Shown: positions 33,197 through 42,184, counted from the stretch's first letter. The stretch is DNA of 64,000 nt from Streptomyces sp. MA5143a (GCF_900290235.1 NZ_OLMK01000077.1:1-64000); one strand, 5' to 3'. The notes: generated from the letters alone by a model not told the origin. Numbers and translations are program-made.

Positions 33197-35863
33197 TCAG
33201 TTGACGAAGGTGAGGCGGAAGCGGGGGTGGGGCGCTCCGCCCTCCACCGTCCTCTGGCGCGGGTCGAGGCCCAGGGTCCGAAGGCGTGGATGGACGGTCA
33301 GCGAGGACAGGTCGACGGGGTCGGGGCTGTGGTCGAGCAGCAGGGTGTGCAGGTCGGGGAAGGCGGCGAGCCATGCCCAGTCGGGCGCCTGGTCGGCGCG
33401 CAGCCACAGGCAGGTGAGGGGCCGGCCGACGAGGCCGTGCACCAACTCCTCGGGAGAGAGGTCCCCGCCGACACGCAGCCGGGAGTGTCCGCCGAGGCGG
33501 CCGATCGCCGCCAGTTCGGCCGGGGTGACGATCTCGACGTAGAGGTCGTCCCCGACGAGGCGGGCGATGACCTCGCTGGCGTACGCGTCGGTGTCGAAGC
33601 GGTGCCAGGCCTGGGCGACATGACTGCGTACCGTCGGATCGGGGTGTTCCGCGTACCGGGCGAGGACGGGGATCGCCGCGTCGCCCCCGATCAGCGTCGC
33701 CGTCAGCACGGTGAGGACCGCCGTCTCGGGCTCCTGGTTCTCCGGACCGGGGAGCAGTTCGAGGACCACCGGGCCCACCTGGGCGAGGTCGTGGGCCTCG
33801 GCACTGCTTCTCGGCGGGATGAGCCGGGCGGCCCGCTCCTCCACCCGGGCCCGCACCGACGGTTCCAGCTCGGTGGCGTGTTCGAGCGACACCATGGCGA
33901 GCAGGTGCAGAAGAGTACGGCGCCGGGGTGCGGCGACATCGCCGCGGGCGATGAGTTCGCTGAGCAGCACCGCGCGTTCCTTGGGGCGGGCGTGCGCGAT
34001 GGCCATGCGGATGACGTCCTCCCACTGGCTGTCCGTCGCCCGGAGGACCAGCAGCGACAGATCCCCCTCCTCCACGGCCGCCCGGGCGCCCAGGTAGTCC
34101 TGGAAGGTGCGGTGGATGAAGTCGATCGTGCCGGGCACCGGTTCACGCAGCACGCCGCTGCGCAGCAGCAGATGCCGGAAGATCTGCTCGGCGGTGCCCT
34201 GGCTCGCGGCGGCGGACACCGACGGCAGCGTATGACGGATGATCATGTGCGCCTGGGCGATGTCGATCTCCGACTTGCCGTTGAGCAGGAACTTGTAGGC
34301 AAGTTTCTGGAGGAGCTGTGTCTTGGGCTCCTCGGTGAGGTCGATGCTGTCGGTGAGGCCCATGTTCCGTTCGATGTCCCGGCGGGACAGCAGCATCGAC
34401 AGCGCGGCGTCGTACAGGTCCTTGCGGGCACGGGGCAGGAAGCCGCGGCGGTCCCGGTGGAGGGCGCAGATCAGTCCGCACATCAAGGGGTTGGTGGCCA
34501 GCCGGGAGAGATCACCTTTGGTGCGCACCGCCTCCATCAGCGACTGCTCGTAGCTGTCCAGGAGTTCCCAGTCGGAGGTGTCGGTGGCCCGGGCCGCCGA
34601 GTGCCAGCGCCGGATGAAGTGGTTGACGTCGGCCGTGCTCATGGGGGCCAGCGCCCCCTCGGTGAAGCCCTGGCCGTCCAGCCAGTGTTCCCGGACCGCC
34701 GAGGGACGGGAGGTGATGAGCCACAGGTTTCCCGGATAGGCGGCGATGAGGTCACGCAGCCACACCTTCGCCTTCTCCCGGACGGAGGACGGCACTTCGT
34801 CCATCCCGTCGATGAGGAGCAGGCCGCGTCCGGCCTCCAGCACACGGTCGGCCCAGCCGTGCGGCTGCGCGTCGGCCAGCGGGTTACGAGCGGCCGTCAG
34901 AAAGCGGCCGGGAGTGGGCAGGTCGTGCCACGAGTGCGTCAGGGTCCTCAGGGCGAGGACGAACGGGACACGGCCGGTCAGTGACGCCAGGTGCCCCTGT
35001 CCCGCCGTGGAGCCCTGGCGGGCGGCGGTCACCGCCAGCCACTGCACGAGTGTGGTCTTCCCGGATCCGGCGACCCCTCTCAGCAGGACCCGGTCGCGTC
35101 CCTCCAGCACGTGGTCGGCCCGGATCGGAAGCTGCCGGGTGCGCTCGCCGACACCCAGTTCCAGGCTGAGGTAGGCCGTGTCCAGGGGCCACTCCGCGGG
35201 CGAGTGGGTGAAGTCGATGCCGTAGATGGTGAGCGTGCCGTACTTCTCGATGACGTAGGCGGCGTAGCGCGCCTCGAAGGCGGCGTCCTCGCCGATCGGC
35301 GAGGGAGTCCGTTCGAGGAGGAGGTCGATCCGGTTGACCGCGTCGTCGAGTTGGGTGCTCTGGTCGACCAGGGTGCGGGCCACGAAGGTCGACCGCTGGG
35401 TGAAGAAGTGCAGGATGTGCAGGCAGGCGACGTCCACCAGGGTGTCGTGCAGCCGTGCCGCGTCGTCGGACAGGTCGAAGGTCACCCGGGGATCCGCGTC
35501 GCGCAGCCGCCGGGCGAGCGCCCGGTGACCGAGCCGCACCGCCTGGACGTCGTCCATGTCCAGGTCGCCCAGGGCCCGTAACGTGCGCGCCAGCGCCGTG
35601 GCGAGGGCCTCCTCCTCGTCGAACGCCACCGGCCGCTCGACCGGCCCCGCGGATCCGACGGCGCGTGCCACGAGTTCCGCGGCGACCTTCCGCAGCTCCC
35701 GCTCCCCCAGAACGCGCTTCTCGCCCCGGAACGACACGAGCCCCGATACCTTCACGGGCTCCGGGACGAGTCCCGCTCCCGCCCCCTCATGGACGAAGAG
35801 CTTCCTGACCAAAGGCCCGATCACACTCGACGCCAGACGGGCTCCGACGGCGGCAGCGTCCAC
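33197..35863 (-). CDS. NACHT NTPase (bacterial NLR-like) with helical N-terminal domain
   Basis: An 888-residue STAND ATPase. Residues 1-185 form a helical domain seen before NACHT in many actinobacteria (ARLASSVIGPLVRKLF, GLVSFRGEKR, LHILHFFTQRSTFVARTLV), of the NNH1 type. The NACHT domain has Walker A RGVAGSGKTT (about 262-271), Walker B LLLIDGMDEVP (about 365) and the post-NTPase helices. FIHRTFQDYLGAR (about 575) is the usual post-NACHT motif. The C-terminal 280 residues look like helical, then short leucine-rich sensor repeats (LTCLWLRAD, LHTLLLDHS, LRTLGLD). The start is a GTG at 35863 after AAGGGGGA; the longer open frame upstream is Arg/Pro-rich noise. Bacterial NACHT proteins act in anti-phage defence; this one is unproven. 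Confidence 0.88.
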   Translation of the reverse strand: MDAAAVGARLASSVIGPLVRKLFVHEGAGAGLVPEPVKVSGLVSFRGEKRVLGERELRKVAAELVARAVGSAGPVERPVAFDEEEALATALARTLRALGDLDMDDVQAVRLGHRALARRLRDADPRVTFDLSDDAARLHDTLVDVACLHILHFFTQRSTFVARTLVDQSTQLDDAVNRIDLLLERTPSPIGEDAAFEARYAAYVIEKYGTLTIYGIDFTHSPAEWPLDTAYLSLELGVGERTRQLPIRADHVLEGRDRVLLRGVAGSGKTTLVQWLAVTAARQGSTAGQGHLASLTGRVPFVLALRTLTHSWHDLPTPGRFLTAARNPLADAQPHGWADRVLEAGRGLLLIDGMDEVPSSVREKAKVWLRDLIAAYPGNLWLITSRPSAVREHWLDGQGFTEGALAPMSTADVNHFIRRWHSAARATDTSDWELLDSYEQSLMEAVRTKGDLSRLATNPLMCGLICALHRDRRGFLPRARKDLYDAALSMLLSRRDIERNMGLTDSIDLTEEPKTQLLQKLAYKFLLNGKSEIDIAQAHMIIRHTLPSVSAAASQGTAEQIFRHLLLRSGVLREPVPGTIDFIHRTFQDYLGARAAVEEGDLSLLVLRATDSQWEDVIRMAIAHARPKERAVLLSELIARGDVAAPRRRTLLHLLAMVSLEHATELEPSVRARVEERAARLIPPRSSAEAHDLAQVGPVVLELLPGPENQEPETAVLTVLTATLIGGDAAIPVLARYAEHPDPTVRSHVAQAWHRFDTDAYASEVIARLVGDDLYVEIVTPAELAAIGRLGGHSRLRVGGDLSPEELVHGLVGRPLTCLWLRADQAPDWAWLAAFPDLHTLLLDHSPDPVDLSSLTVHPRLRTLGLDPRQRTVEGGAPHPRFRLTFVN

Positions 35864-36018
35864 ATGTCCCCCTTCCCCGGCGCGACGGCCGCGGCGACTC
35901 GGATGGCTACCCCATCGTGCTGCCCCTGTGGCGTACGGGCTACGCCGGTGCGATACCGGCGGAAGGGCCGGAGGGATGGGGTGCCGGGGGGATGCCGGGG
36001 ACGGGGCGTCGGGTGTTC

Positions 36019-36576
36019 TCAGGTGAGTCGGAGGGCCAGGGTGACCTCGGCGCCTGATCCTGTGGTGTCGGTGGTGACCGTCAGGCGGTCGGTGACCAGG
36101 TGGGCGAGCCAGAGGCCGCGGCCCGGGCAGCCTTCGGTGAGGCCGGGGAGGAGTTCGGGGATGGTGGGGACGAAGCCGGGGCCGTCGTCGGTGATCCGGC
36201 ACTCCAGTTCGTCCGGGAGCCGGCGCAGCTCCAGCCGGCCGCGGCCGCCGGCGTGCTCCACCGCGTTGGCGGCGATCTCGCTGACGGCGAGGGTGAACTC
36301 GCCGAGCCGTACGCCCCCGAGGCCCGCGGCGGCCGCCGCGTCCTCGACCTGGGCCCGTACCAGGGCCAGGTTCTCGCCGGTGAAGTGCCGTGTCAGCAGG
36401 AGTGTGCCGCGGCGGTCCGGAGCGCCGCCGGCAGGGGTGCCCACCTGTGTACCGGCAGGGGTGCCGACCTGTGTGCCGGCAGGGGCGCCGACCTGTGTGC
36501 CCGCGGGAGCACCGAGGACGCTGCCGCTCGGGCCGCCGGTGTCGCCGGTTCCGCCGTCTGTCTCCCCGCCCGGCAT
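36019..36576 (-). CDS. Anti-sigma-factor-like ATP-binding protein (HATPase)
   Basis: A 185-residue protein with a GHKL ATPase domain in its last 125 residues: N-box EIAANAVEHAGG, G1 box DDGPGF and G2-like GRGLWLAHLVTDRL. Streptomyces have many such RsbW/SpoIIAB-like proteins that may bind anti-sigma antagonists or sigma factors. The N-terminal linker contains three to four copies of an eight-residue unit (GTPAGTQV), encoded by 24-base tandem repeats at 36431-36502. The ATG at 36576 has GAGGAGG eight bases upstream. It stands alone between the two NACHT genes on the same strand, and a link to them is not shown. Confidence 0.85.
   Translation of the reverse strand: MPGGETDGGTGDTGGPSGSVLGAPAGTQVGAPAGTQVGTPAGTQVGTPAGGAPDRRGTLLLTRHFTGENLALVRAQVEDAAAAAGLGGVRLGEFTLAVSEIAANAVEHAGGRGRLELRRLPDELECRITDDGPGFVPTIPELLPGLTEGCPGRGLWLAHLVTDRLTVTTDTTGSGAEVTLALRLT
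36431..36502. repeat. 24-bp tandem repeats in the HATPase linker
   Basis: Three 24-base units (36431-36454, 36455-36478, 36479-36502) differ by one to four bases and a fourth is partial. They keep frame and encode VG(T/A)PAGTQ units, a potentially length-variable linker. Confidence 0.85.
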
Positions 36577-36888
36577 CGCAGCCGCCTCCTCTCGATGGGG
36601 GTCGAAGTGCCCGGGCACGGGGCGCTGGGCGTCAAAGGCGATCTGCCGCACGCCGCCCACGCTAGCCGTGCTCGCCCGATGAGTACCCAGGAGATCGAGA
36701 GGGCATTGTGCCTGGTCGGAACCGTACGAATTCGACCGAACCGCGATCACTTCCGCTCGACCTCGGCTGATCGGTTGCCGTCCGCCGATCGGGGCGGTGC
36801 GGCTCCGGCTCCGCCGAACACGACGGCACCGGCCCCCTCCCGCAGGGCGCGGCAGGGGGCCGGTGAAAGGGGGCGCCGCCTCAGTCGC

Positions 36889-38157
36889 TCATTCGGCCGT
36901 CTTCGCGACCGTCGCTATCGACTCCAGGACCGTCCGCGGATCGCCGTTCGCCTTCACCGCCCCGCCGATCTGCTTACGGATGGCGGCGGCCACCTGGGAC
37001 CAGTTGGTCTCGGCGACGGGGTAGAGCCGCAGGTTCTGGAGGGTGTCCAGGCCGCTCCACAGCGCCTTGTGGCGCTTGTCGGCGCGCATCGCGTCGGCGG
37101 CGGTCGTGGTGACGGGCAGCAGCTCGTACTCGGCGGCCTGTTCGATCACGTACTTGTCGCTGTAGAGGAAGTCGAGGAACTGCCCCATCGCCTCGCGATG
37201 GTCGTCGTTCTTGAAGGCGACGATCCAGTCCGCGGTGCCCATGGCCGGTGTGGCCCGGCCGTCGCGGCTCGGCAGCGGGACCGACCCGTAGGGCACGGAG
37301 TCGGAGGAGTCCTCGATCTGGCGGATCAGCGACAGCGGGCCGTTGACCATGGCCGCGTCACCGCGCAGGAAGGTCTGCACGGCGTCGTCGCGGTTGAGCT
37401 GACCGGGCGGGATCGGGCCGGCGAGGCCCTCTCCGACCAGCTTGTCCCGCAGCCAGGTCAGCGTCCGCACATTGGCCGGGGACGCGAGGGCGTAGCTGTT
37501 GGAGTCGTTGGTGTAACCGCCGTCGCCGGCCAGCAGCCACATCAGCGTCTCGGCCTCCGCCTCCTCCGGGCCGAGCGGCACGGCGATCGGGGACTCCACG
37601 CCCTGGGCCTTCAGCTTCCGCGCCGCCGTGAGGAGGCCGTCCCAGCTCTTGGGGGGCTGCAGACCCGCCGCGGCGAACAGGTCCTTGTTGTAGTAGAGCA
37701 GCCGGGTGCTCGCGGTGAACGGCAGCCCGTACTGCACCCGGTCCAGCTCTCCGGCGTCGGCGAGGCTCGACACGAAGGACGCCTGGACCGGCACCGACAG
37801 CACCTCGTCGGCGCTGTAGAGGAGGCCCTGGGCGGCGTACTGCGAGTAGCCGTCGGCCTGCACGATGTCGGGCGTCTCGCCCCGCTCGACCAGCTCGGCG
37901 ACCTTCTCGTCGACCTCGTCCGGGGCGTACACCTCGACGTTCACGTCGATGTCGGGGTGCTCGGCGTTGAAGGCGAGGACGACCCGGTCCCAGTAACCCT
38001 CGGAGTTCTTGTGGACGTTGTCGCCGTAGTTGGTGGCGACGACGGTCAGGGAGACCCGGCCGGACTCGGCGTCCGCGTCCCCGCCGCAGCCGGACAGCCC
38101 CGCCGCGAGCGTCAGCGCGGCCGTGGCCGCCACGATCATCCGGGCCTTGTGGCGCAC
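36889..38157 (-). CDS. Orphan ABC sugar-binding lipoprotein (family 1)
   Basis: A 422-residue extracellular solute-binding protein. The signal peptide (RHKARMIVAATAALTLAAG) ends at the lipobox LSGC. The maltose-binding-like (cluster B) fold is shown by FNAEHPDIDVNVEVYAPDEV, TPDIVQADGYSQYAAQGLL, GLPFTASTRLLYYNKDLFAAAGLQPPKSWD and the conserved FLRGDAAMVNGPLSL. It should bind an oligosaccharide or polyol at the membrane surface. No permease or ATPase genes are adjacent, so it must use a transporter encoded elsewhere. The GTG at 38157 is chosen because it directly precedes a proper signal peptide. Confidence 0.88.
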   Translation of the reverse strand: MRHKARMIVAATAALTLAAGLSGCGGDADAESGRVSLTVVATNYGDNVHKNSEGYWDRVVLAFNAEHPDIDVNVEVYAPDEVDEKVAELVERGETPDIVQADGYSQYAAQGLLYSADEVLSVPVQASFVSSLADAGELDRVQYGLPFTASTRLLYYNKDLFAAAGLQPPKSWDGLLTAARKLKAQGVESPIAVPLGPEEAEAETLMWLLAGDGGYTNDSNSYALASPANVRTLTWLRDKLVGEGLAGPIPPGQLNRDDAVQTFLRGDAAMVNGPLSLIRQIEDSSDSVPYGSVPLPSRDGRATPAMGTADWIVAFKNDDHREAMGQFLDFLYSDKYVIEQAAEYELLPVTTTAADAMRADKRHKALWSGLDTLQNLRLYPVAETNWSQVAAAIRKQIGGAVKANGDPRTVLESIATVAKTAE

Positions 38158-38279
38158 GGTTTCCCCACTTCCAGCTGCCGGCACTTCTCCCAGGTCGAGC
38201 ACGCCGGGCACGTCCCGTCGCCCGTCGGCGCCGCCCGCGCCCGGCCGATGCCGCCGGCCGGACCCGGGACGCGTCTGTA

Positions 38280-38289
38280 CGTATATACG
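38280..38289. promoter_or_regulatory. TATA-like palindrome, candidate promoter of binding-protein gene
   Basis: CGTATATACG is a perfect 10-base palindrome and the most A+T-rich point in the 280-base gap upstream of the binding-protein gene. On the minus strand it can provide a -10 (TATACG or TATATA); no clear -35 is seen. Confidence 0.4.
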
Positions 38290-38394
38290 GATCTCGCCCG
38301 TACGTGCTCACGTTCGGGCTTGATCGTATGGTGCGTGCCCGCGTCGCACGGGCCGGGGGCGTTGCGTTTTGATTCCAACGCTGTGACACGCGGG

Positions 38395-38436
38395 GGCATC
38401 CCGCGGGCGCCCTGCCAGCCCGTCCTGCGGGATGCC
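38395..38436 (-). terminator. Terminator after the trypsin-NACHT gene
   Basis: GGCATCCCGC (38395-38404) pairs with GCGGGATGCC (38427-38436). It begins two bases past the NACHT stop codon on the minus strand, with a 22-base G/C-rich loop. Confidence 0.75.
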
Positions 38437-38437
38437 G

Positions 38438-41400
38438 TTACTTGGGGAGCAGGATGTACCCACGATGGAGCCGGTCTCCGAAAGCTTCTCCTCCGACTAT
38501 GGGCGTACCTTCCCAGATCTGGCCCGTCAGTGTGAGACGCAAGCCGGGAAGGCTTTGCAGGGCGGTCAGATCCACTGGGTCCGTCGTCTCCACCGAGGGC
38601 CGTAGATGCAATGTCAGCCCTTCGAGCTGAGGAAAGACTCGGCACAGCGAGGCCGTGCCGCTGCTGTCGACGACGCCGTACAGCTCGAGTCGCCGAACAT
38701 GCGGCAGCGGTTCGGAAGCAGCCAACTCGTGCAGTGATCGGACGTTCAGGCCCACAGAACTTATCCGGGGTACCCCGGAGACGGCGCAGAGAATCTCGGA
38801 CACTCCCTGACCAGAGCCTCCGAGCACCTTCAGGCCCTCAAGGCTGGCCCAGTCGTCCAGACGCGCCAACCAGTCTTCGTGCGGGGAGTCCACCGTCAGC
38901 TCGCGGACCCCCGGATGTGGCTCGAAGACCGTCCAGCCACCGCTTGGCGTACCCGTGAGACCGAGGGCCCGCAGTGTGGGCAGAGCTCCCGCCTCCCTGA
39001 ACTCCTCGACGGACAGCCCATTCACATTCAAGGAAAGCTCTTCCAGGCTGAGCTCCCGCAGAGCGGAAAAATCTGTCACTCGCGGGCAGGACTGGAGGGC
39101 CAAGTTCTTCAGGTCGCTGCGTTGTCGCAGGAAATGCAGATGCGTGACCACGTGGTTGGCGAACAACAGGATCTCCTTGAGACCTGCTGTCGGGAGGTGC
39201 GCGTCCAGTTCTTCCGCCGTGTAGGAGCCTGCGAGGGTGATGTTGGTGATCGATGCGAAGCGACGCAAATGGGGTAGCTGCCACCTTCCTTCGACCGTCA
39301 GAGCGTGTACACGGATACCGGACAGTACTTCGCGGGCGTACTCGTCGGTGGGGTGCCGGCTCCAGCCGTCCACGATGTAGGAGCGGATGGACTCCGATGG
39401 ATGGACCGCGAATCCCTTGAGCGCCTGACGGGCCTTCGCACTGCGAATGCGCGTAAGGGCGGCCACAGTGATGTGGGCTTCGCCGAAGTCAGGCACAACC
39501 TCAGGGTCCGGTAGCAGGTCGACGGCCCAGTCGCCGAGTCCCGCCAGTTCGTCGGCTTCCCGCCAGCTTTTCAGCGGCATCAACGCGCCGACCCGCTCGC
39601 GCACCCTTTCCATCAGCGCCGCGTCCAGGGACAACAGACTGGTCGCGCACCGGGCCGCCAGAAGGTGGAAGTACCACCGCTGCCCCCGTTCTTGCGCGGC
39701 GTCCCCGGAATCGACAAGTCTCTCGACGATGTGATGGGCGTCCTTGCGCGTCGCGTGCCCGACTGCCAGCACGATCACGTCTCGCCAGGCCTCGTCGGCC
39801 GCGTGCCGCAGAAGTTCCAAGACGTAACCGCTCTCGTGGAACTCCTTCGCCGCCAGGAAGTCCTGGAACGTGCGGTGGATGAACTGGATCGCGTCATTCG
39901 AGCGCTCCTGCAGCAGCCCACTGCGGTCCAGGAGGAAGCGCAGGACGTCATCGGGCTTCGACTGCTCTCGTATGTGCGTCATGTCCCGCAGCGCCTGGCC
40001 GAGTTGCTGAGCAGCCATACCGTGGGTCATCTGCTGTTGTCCGGTACGCACGAGCCAGACGGCGAGCCGCTGCAACAAGGCGTGCTGCTCGTCGGAGTCG
40101 AGAGGCACCCGTTCGGAGTGGCGGACACCACGGCCGGCATCACGGCCTCCGAGCAGCATCGACAGGGCAGCCCGGTAGAGCGACCAGCGTGTCGTGGGCA
40201 GCAGTCCGCGGCGACGACGGTGAAGGGCACAGATCACCGCGCACAGCAGTGGGGTTCGCGCCAGGTCACGGATCGCGGCGTTCTGGCCGAGCTGGTGGAT
40301 CAGTTCCTGTTCAAGGGTGGTGAGGAGGTGCCGCTCGTCACCGCCTCGTCCGGTGTCGTACAGATGCTCGCACTCGAGGCGGGCGGCGTCGTGCCATGCA
40401 CCGACGAACGCACGGATGTCGTCATCGGTCATGGGCAGCAGCGTCAGTTCCGCGAACCCGTCCTTTGCCAGCCAGCCCTTCTCGACGGCGTTGGGACGAA
40501 CCGTCGCCAGGCACCGGGTACGCGGATAGCGGTCGAGGAGCGCGGTGAGCCACCGGCGGGCCTCCTCCCGCTCACGTTCGGGGACCTCGTCGAGACCATC
40601 CACCAGGAGCAGCCCCCGGCCGGCTTCCAGCACCCGCCGAGCCCACCCCTCAGGGGCGTCGTCCGTCATGATCCGTCCGGCGGACAACAGCTCCGAGACC
40701 CTGGGGAAGTGTCCGCCGCGAGCGTGCACCTCGCGCATGGGGATCACGAACGGGACCAGGCCATTGAGGGCTGCGAGGTCTGCCCCCAGGCTGCCGTTCG
40801 CCGCGTGCGCCGCGAGCCACCAGACCAGCGTGGTCTTCCCGGCGCCGGCCTCGCCACGCAGAAGGGCACGCGGCCGTTCGCTCAGCAGGGAGTCGATGCG
40901 CTGGTGCGACGAGCCGGGGCCGCCCTGCTGCCGGGTCGCACGGGCGGCCTCCGCCTGCAGGCTGAGATAGGCGGTGTCGAGATCCCAGCGGGACTCGCTT
41001 CTACCGAGTTCGTCGATGCCGAAGATCTCGGTCCTGCGGTACTGGGAACTCAGGTCAGCCGCGTAGCGTGCCTCGAAATGCTCGTCCTGAGGGTGAACGT
41101 CGGTGATCTCTTCCCATGGTCCGAAGTTCAGCCCCATGGCGTTCATCGCGGCCTCGACCGCGACTGCCTCGATCCGCCAGTGGTCGCGCCCGCGCGGCAC
41201 TTGGATCACCACACCGAGCAGCACGGATCCGGCGAACACCGCCGCGCCGGAGAGCCCTTGCAACGGTGAGTTCCTGTGCTCCCGGTCCTTGGCCCCAGGC
41301 GCGTCGAGTTCACATACGAGGACGCTCCGCATCCGCCCGGCCATCGGCAGGATGCTCACGCGGTACTGGTCGTACTCCAAATCCTCACCACGCACGCCGT

Positions 41401-41734
41401 ACCTCTGGTTCTGCGGGAAGCCGACGATCTGGCAGTGCGGTAGCGGAGCGTCGGTGGCGACCACGCCGAGCCTGGGGCTGCCCAGCGGGGCTGCGCGCTC
41501 GGCGCTGATCACATCCGACTCCGCGACCAGCAAGGCGACGTCGAAGGTCTCGTCCGCGCAGACGACCCGGCACTTCACCGGCACCGCACAAGACGGATGG
41601 ATCACCTCGAGGTCACCCTCACCGGCCACGACATGCCGTGCGGTCAGTACGCTCCGTCGGCCGAGCAGCACTCCGCTTCCCTGCCCCCGCCCGAGCACCG
41701 CCACCACGCGGTCCAGGGCGCCGCCCCCGATCAC
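38438..41734 (-). CDS. Trypsin-like protease fused to NACHT NTPase (bacterial NLR-like)
   Basis: A 1098-residue multidomain protein. Residues 1-200 are a trypsin-like serine protease with a plausible triad: His34 (LTARHVV), Asp65 (TFDVALL) and Ser162 (LQGLSGAAVF). Residues 220-290 match the pre-NACHT block of the neighbouring NACHT protein (FEARYAA..., DLDTAYLSLQ). Walker A is RGEAGAGKTT (about 293-302) and Walker B LLLVDGLDEVP (about 395). The shared motif FIHRTFQDFLAAK comes near residue 640, then leucine-rich sensor-like repeats to the end (LKNLALQSCPRV, LEELSLNVNGL, LRALGLTG). The GTG at 41734 gives a four-base overlap with the Trypco2 stop and follows GGGAGGAG; the open frame also allows GTG at 41797. 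Base use is less G+C-rich than its neighbours, suggesting transfer. A role in defence by induced proteolysis is inferred. Confidence 0.88.
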   Translation of the reverse strand: MIGGGALDRVVAVLGRGQGSGVLLGRRSVLTARHVVAGEGDLEVIHPSCAVPVKCRVVCADETFDVALLVAESDVISAERAAPLGSPRLGVVATDAPLPHCQIVGFPQNQRYGVRGEDLEYDQYRVSILPMAGRMRSVLVCELDAPGAKDREHRNSPLQGLSGAAVFAGSVLLGVVIQVPRGRDHWRIEAVAVEAAMNAMGLNFGPWEEITDVHPQDEHFEARYAADLSSQYRRTEIFGIDELGRSESRWDLDTAYLSLQAEAARATRQQGGPGSSHQRIDSLLSERPRALLRGEAGAGKTTLVWWLAAHAANGSLGADLAALNGLVPFVIPMREVHARGGHFPRVSELLSAGRIMTDDAPEGWARRVLEAGRGLLLVDGLDEVPEREREEARRWLTALLDRYPRTRCLATVRPNAVEKGWLAKDGFAELTLLPMTDDDIRAFVGAWHDAARLECEHLYDTGRGGDERHLLTTLEQELIHQLGQNAAIRDLARTPLLCAVICALHRRRRGLLPTTRWSLYRAALSMLLGGRDAGRGVRHSERVPLDSDEQHALLQRLAVWLVRTGQQQMTHGMAAQQLGQALRDMTHIREQSKPDDVLRFLLDRSGLLQERSNDAIQFIHRTFQDFLAAKEFHESGYVLELLRHAADEAWRDVIVLAVGHATRKDAHHIVERLVDSGDAAQERGQRWYFHLLAARCATSLLSLDAALMERVRERVGALMPLKSWREADELAGLGDWAVDLLPDPEVVPDFGEAHITVAALTRIRSAKARQALKGFAVHPSESIRSYIVDGWSRHPTDEYAREVLSGIRVHALTVEGRWQLPHLRRFASITNITLAGSYTAEELDAHLPTAGLKEILLFANHVVTHLHFLRQRSDLKNLALQSCPRVTDFSALRELSLEELSLNVNGLSVEEFREAGALPTLRALGLTGTPSGGWTVFEPHPGVRELTVDSPHEDWLARLDDWASLEGLKVLGGSGQGVSEILCAVSGVPRISSVGLNVRSLHELAASEPLPHVRRLELYGVVDSSGTASLCRVFPQLEGLTLHLRPSVETTDPVDLTALQSLPGLRLTLTGQIWEGTPIVGGEAFGDRLHRGYILLPK

Positions 41735-42069
41735 TGCTCGCCGCCGCTCCTCCCGAAGCGGGCCACACTCCCCCGGCTCTGGTTTCGTACGCGCCACGGC
41801 TCACCGGTACTGGAGTCAAGCGCTTTCAGCGTCACGGCGACCCGATGGGTGCGCGTGCTGTCACCCCCACCGTCGACACCCGCCTCGACCACCCATGCCT
41901 TCACCTTGAGACCACCCTTGATCTCCTTGTGCAGCTCGACGCTGAACTCCAGCTCGATGTCCCCCACTTCGAAGATCACGTCTTGACCGGAGGAGCGTGC
42001 CGCCGCAGTGATCAGTTCGTCCCGTACCGCCTGCACGGCGTCGGCCAGCTCGATCCGGTTCTCGGTCAC
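41731..42069 (-). CDS. Trypco2 (trypsin-co-occurring domain 2) protein
   Basis: A 112-residue protein matching the Trypco2 pattern: IELADAVQAVRDELITAAARSSGQDVIFEVGDIELEFSVEL, then KVKAWVVEAG and RVAVTLKAL beta strands. Such proteins are found beside trypsin-like proteases of predicted conflict systems and may bind or sense for them, though their biochemistry is not established. It starts with GTG after GGGGGAGAC and its TGA stop overlaps the GTG of the trypsin-NACHT gene. The gene pair is therefore a translationally coupled unit. Confidence 0.85.
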   Translation of the reverse strand: MTENRIELADAVQAVRDELITAAARSSGQDVIFEVGDIELEFSVELHKEIKGGLKVKAWVVEAGVDGGGDSTRTHRVAVTLKALDSSTGEPWRVRNQSRGSVARFGRSGGEQ

Positions 42070-42184
42070 GTCTCCCCCTCAGCGCCTACGGTGTTTCAAC
42101 GCTAGAGAGAACCTGCGGCTGTTGTCAGCACTTCACCCCGAAAGCGGCTTCTCAGAAGCCGGACCGGCCCGTAGTCCCGTGGGG

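Noticed and set aside
35864..36202. N-terminal extension of the helical-NACHT gene to 36202
   Set aside because: The added residues are an Arg/Pro/His-rich low-complexity string. The GTG at 35863 has a good ribosome-binding site and begins the recognisable N-terminal domain.
41735..41797. GTG start at 41797 for the trypsin-NACHT gene
   Set aside because: It would overlap Trypco2 by 67 bases and adds a charged non-conserved stretch; the GTG at 41734 gives a standard GTGA overlap. Not fully excluded.
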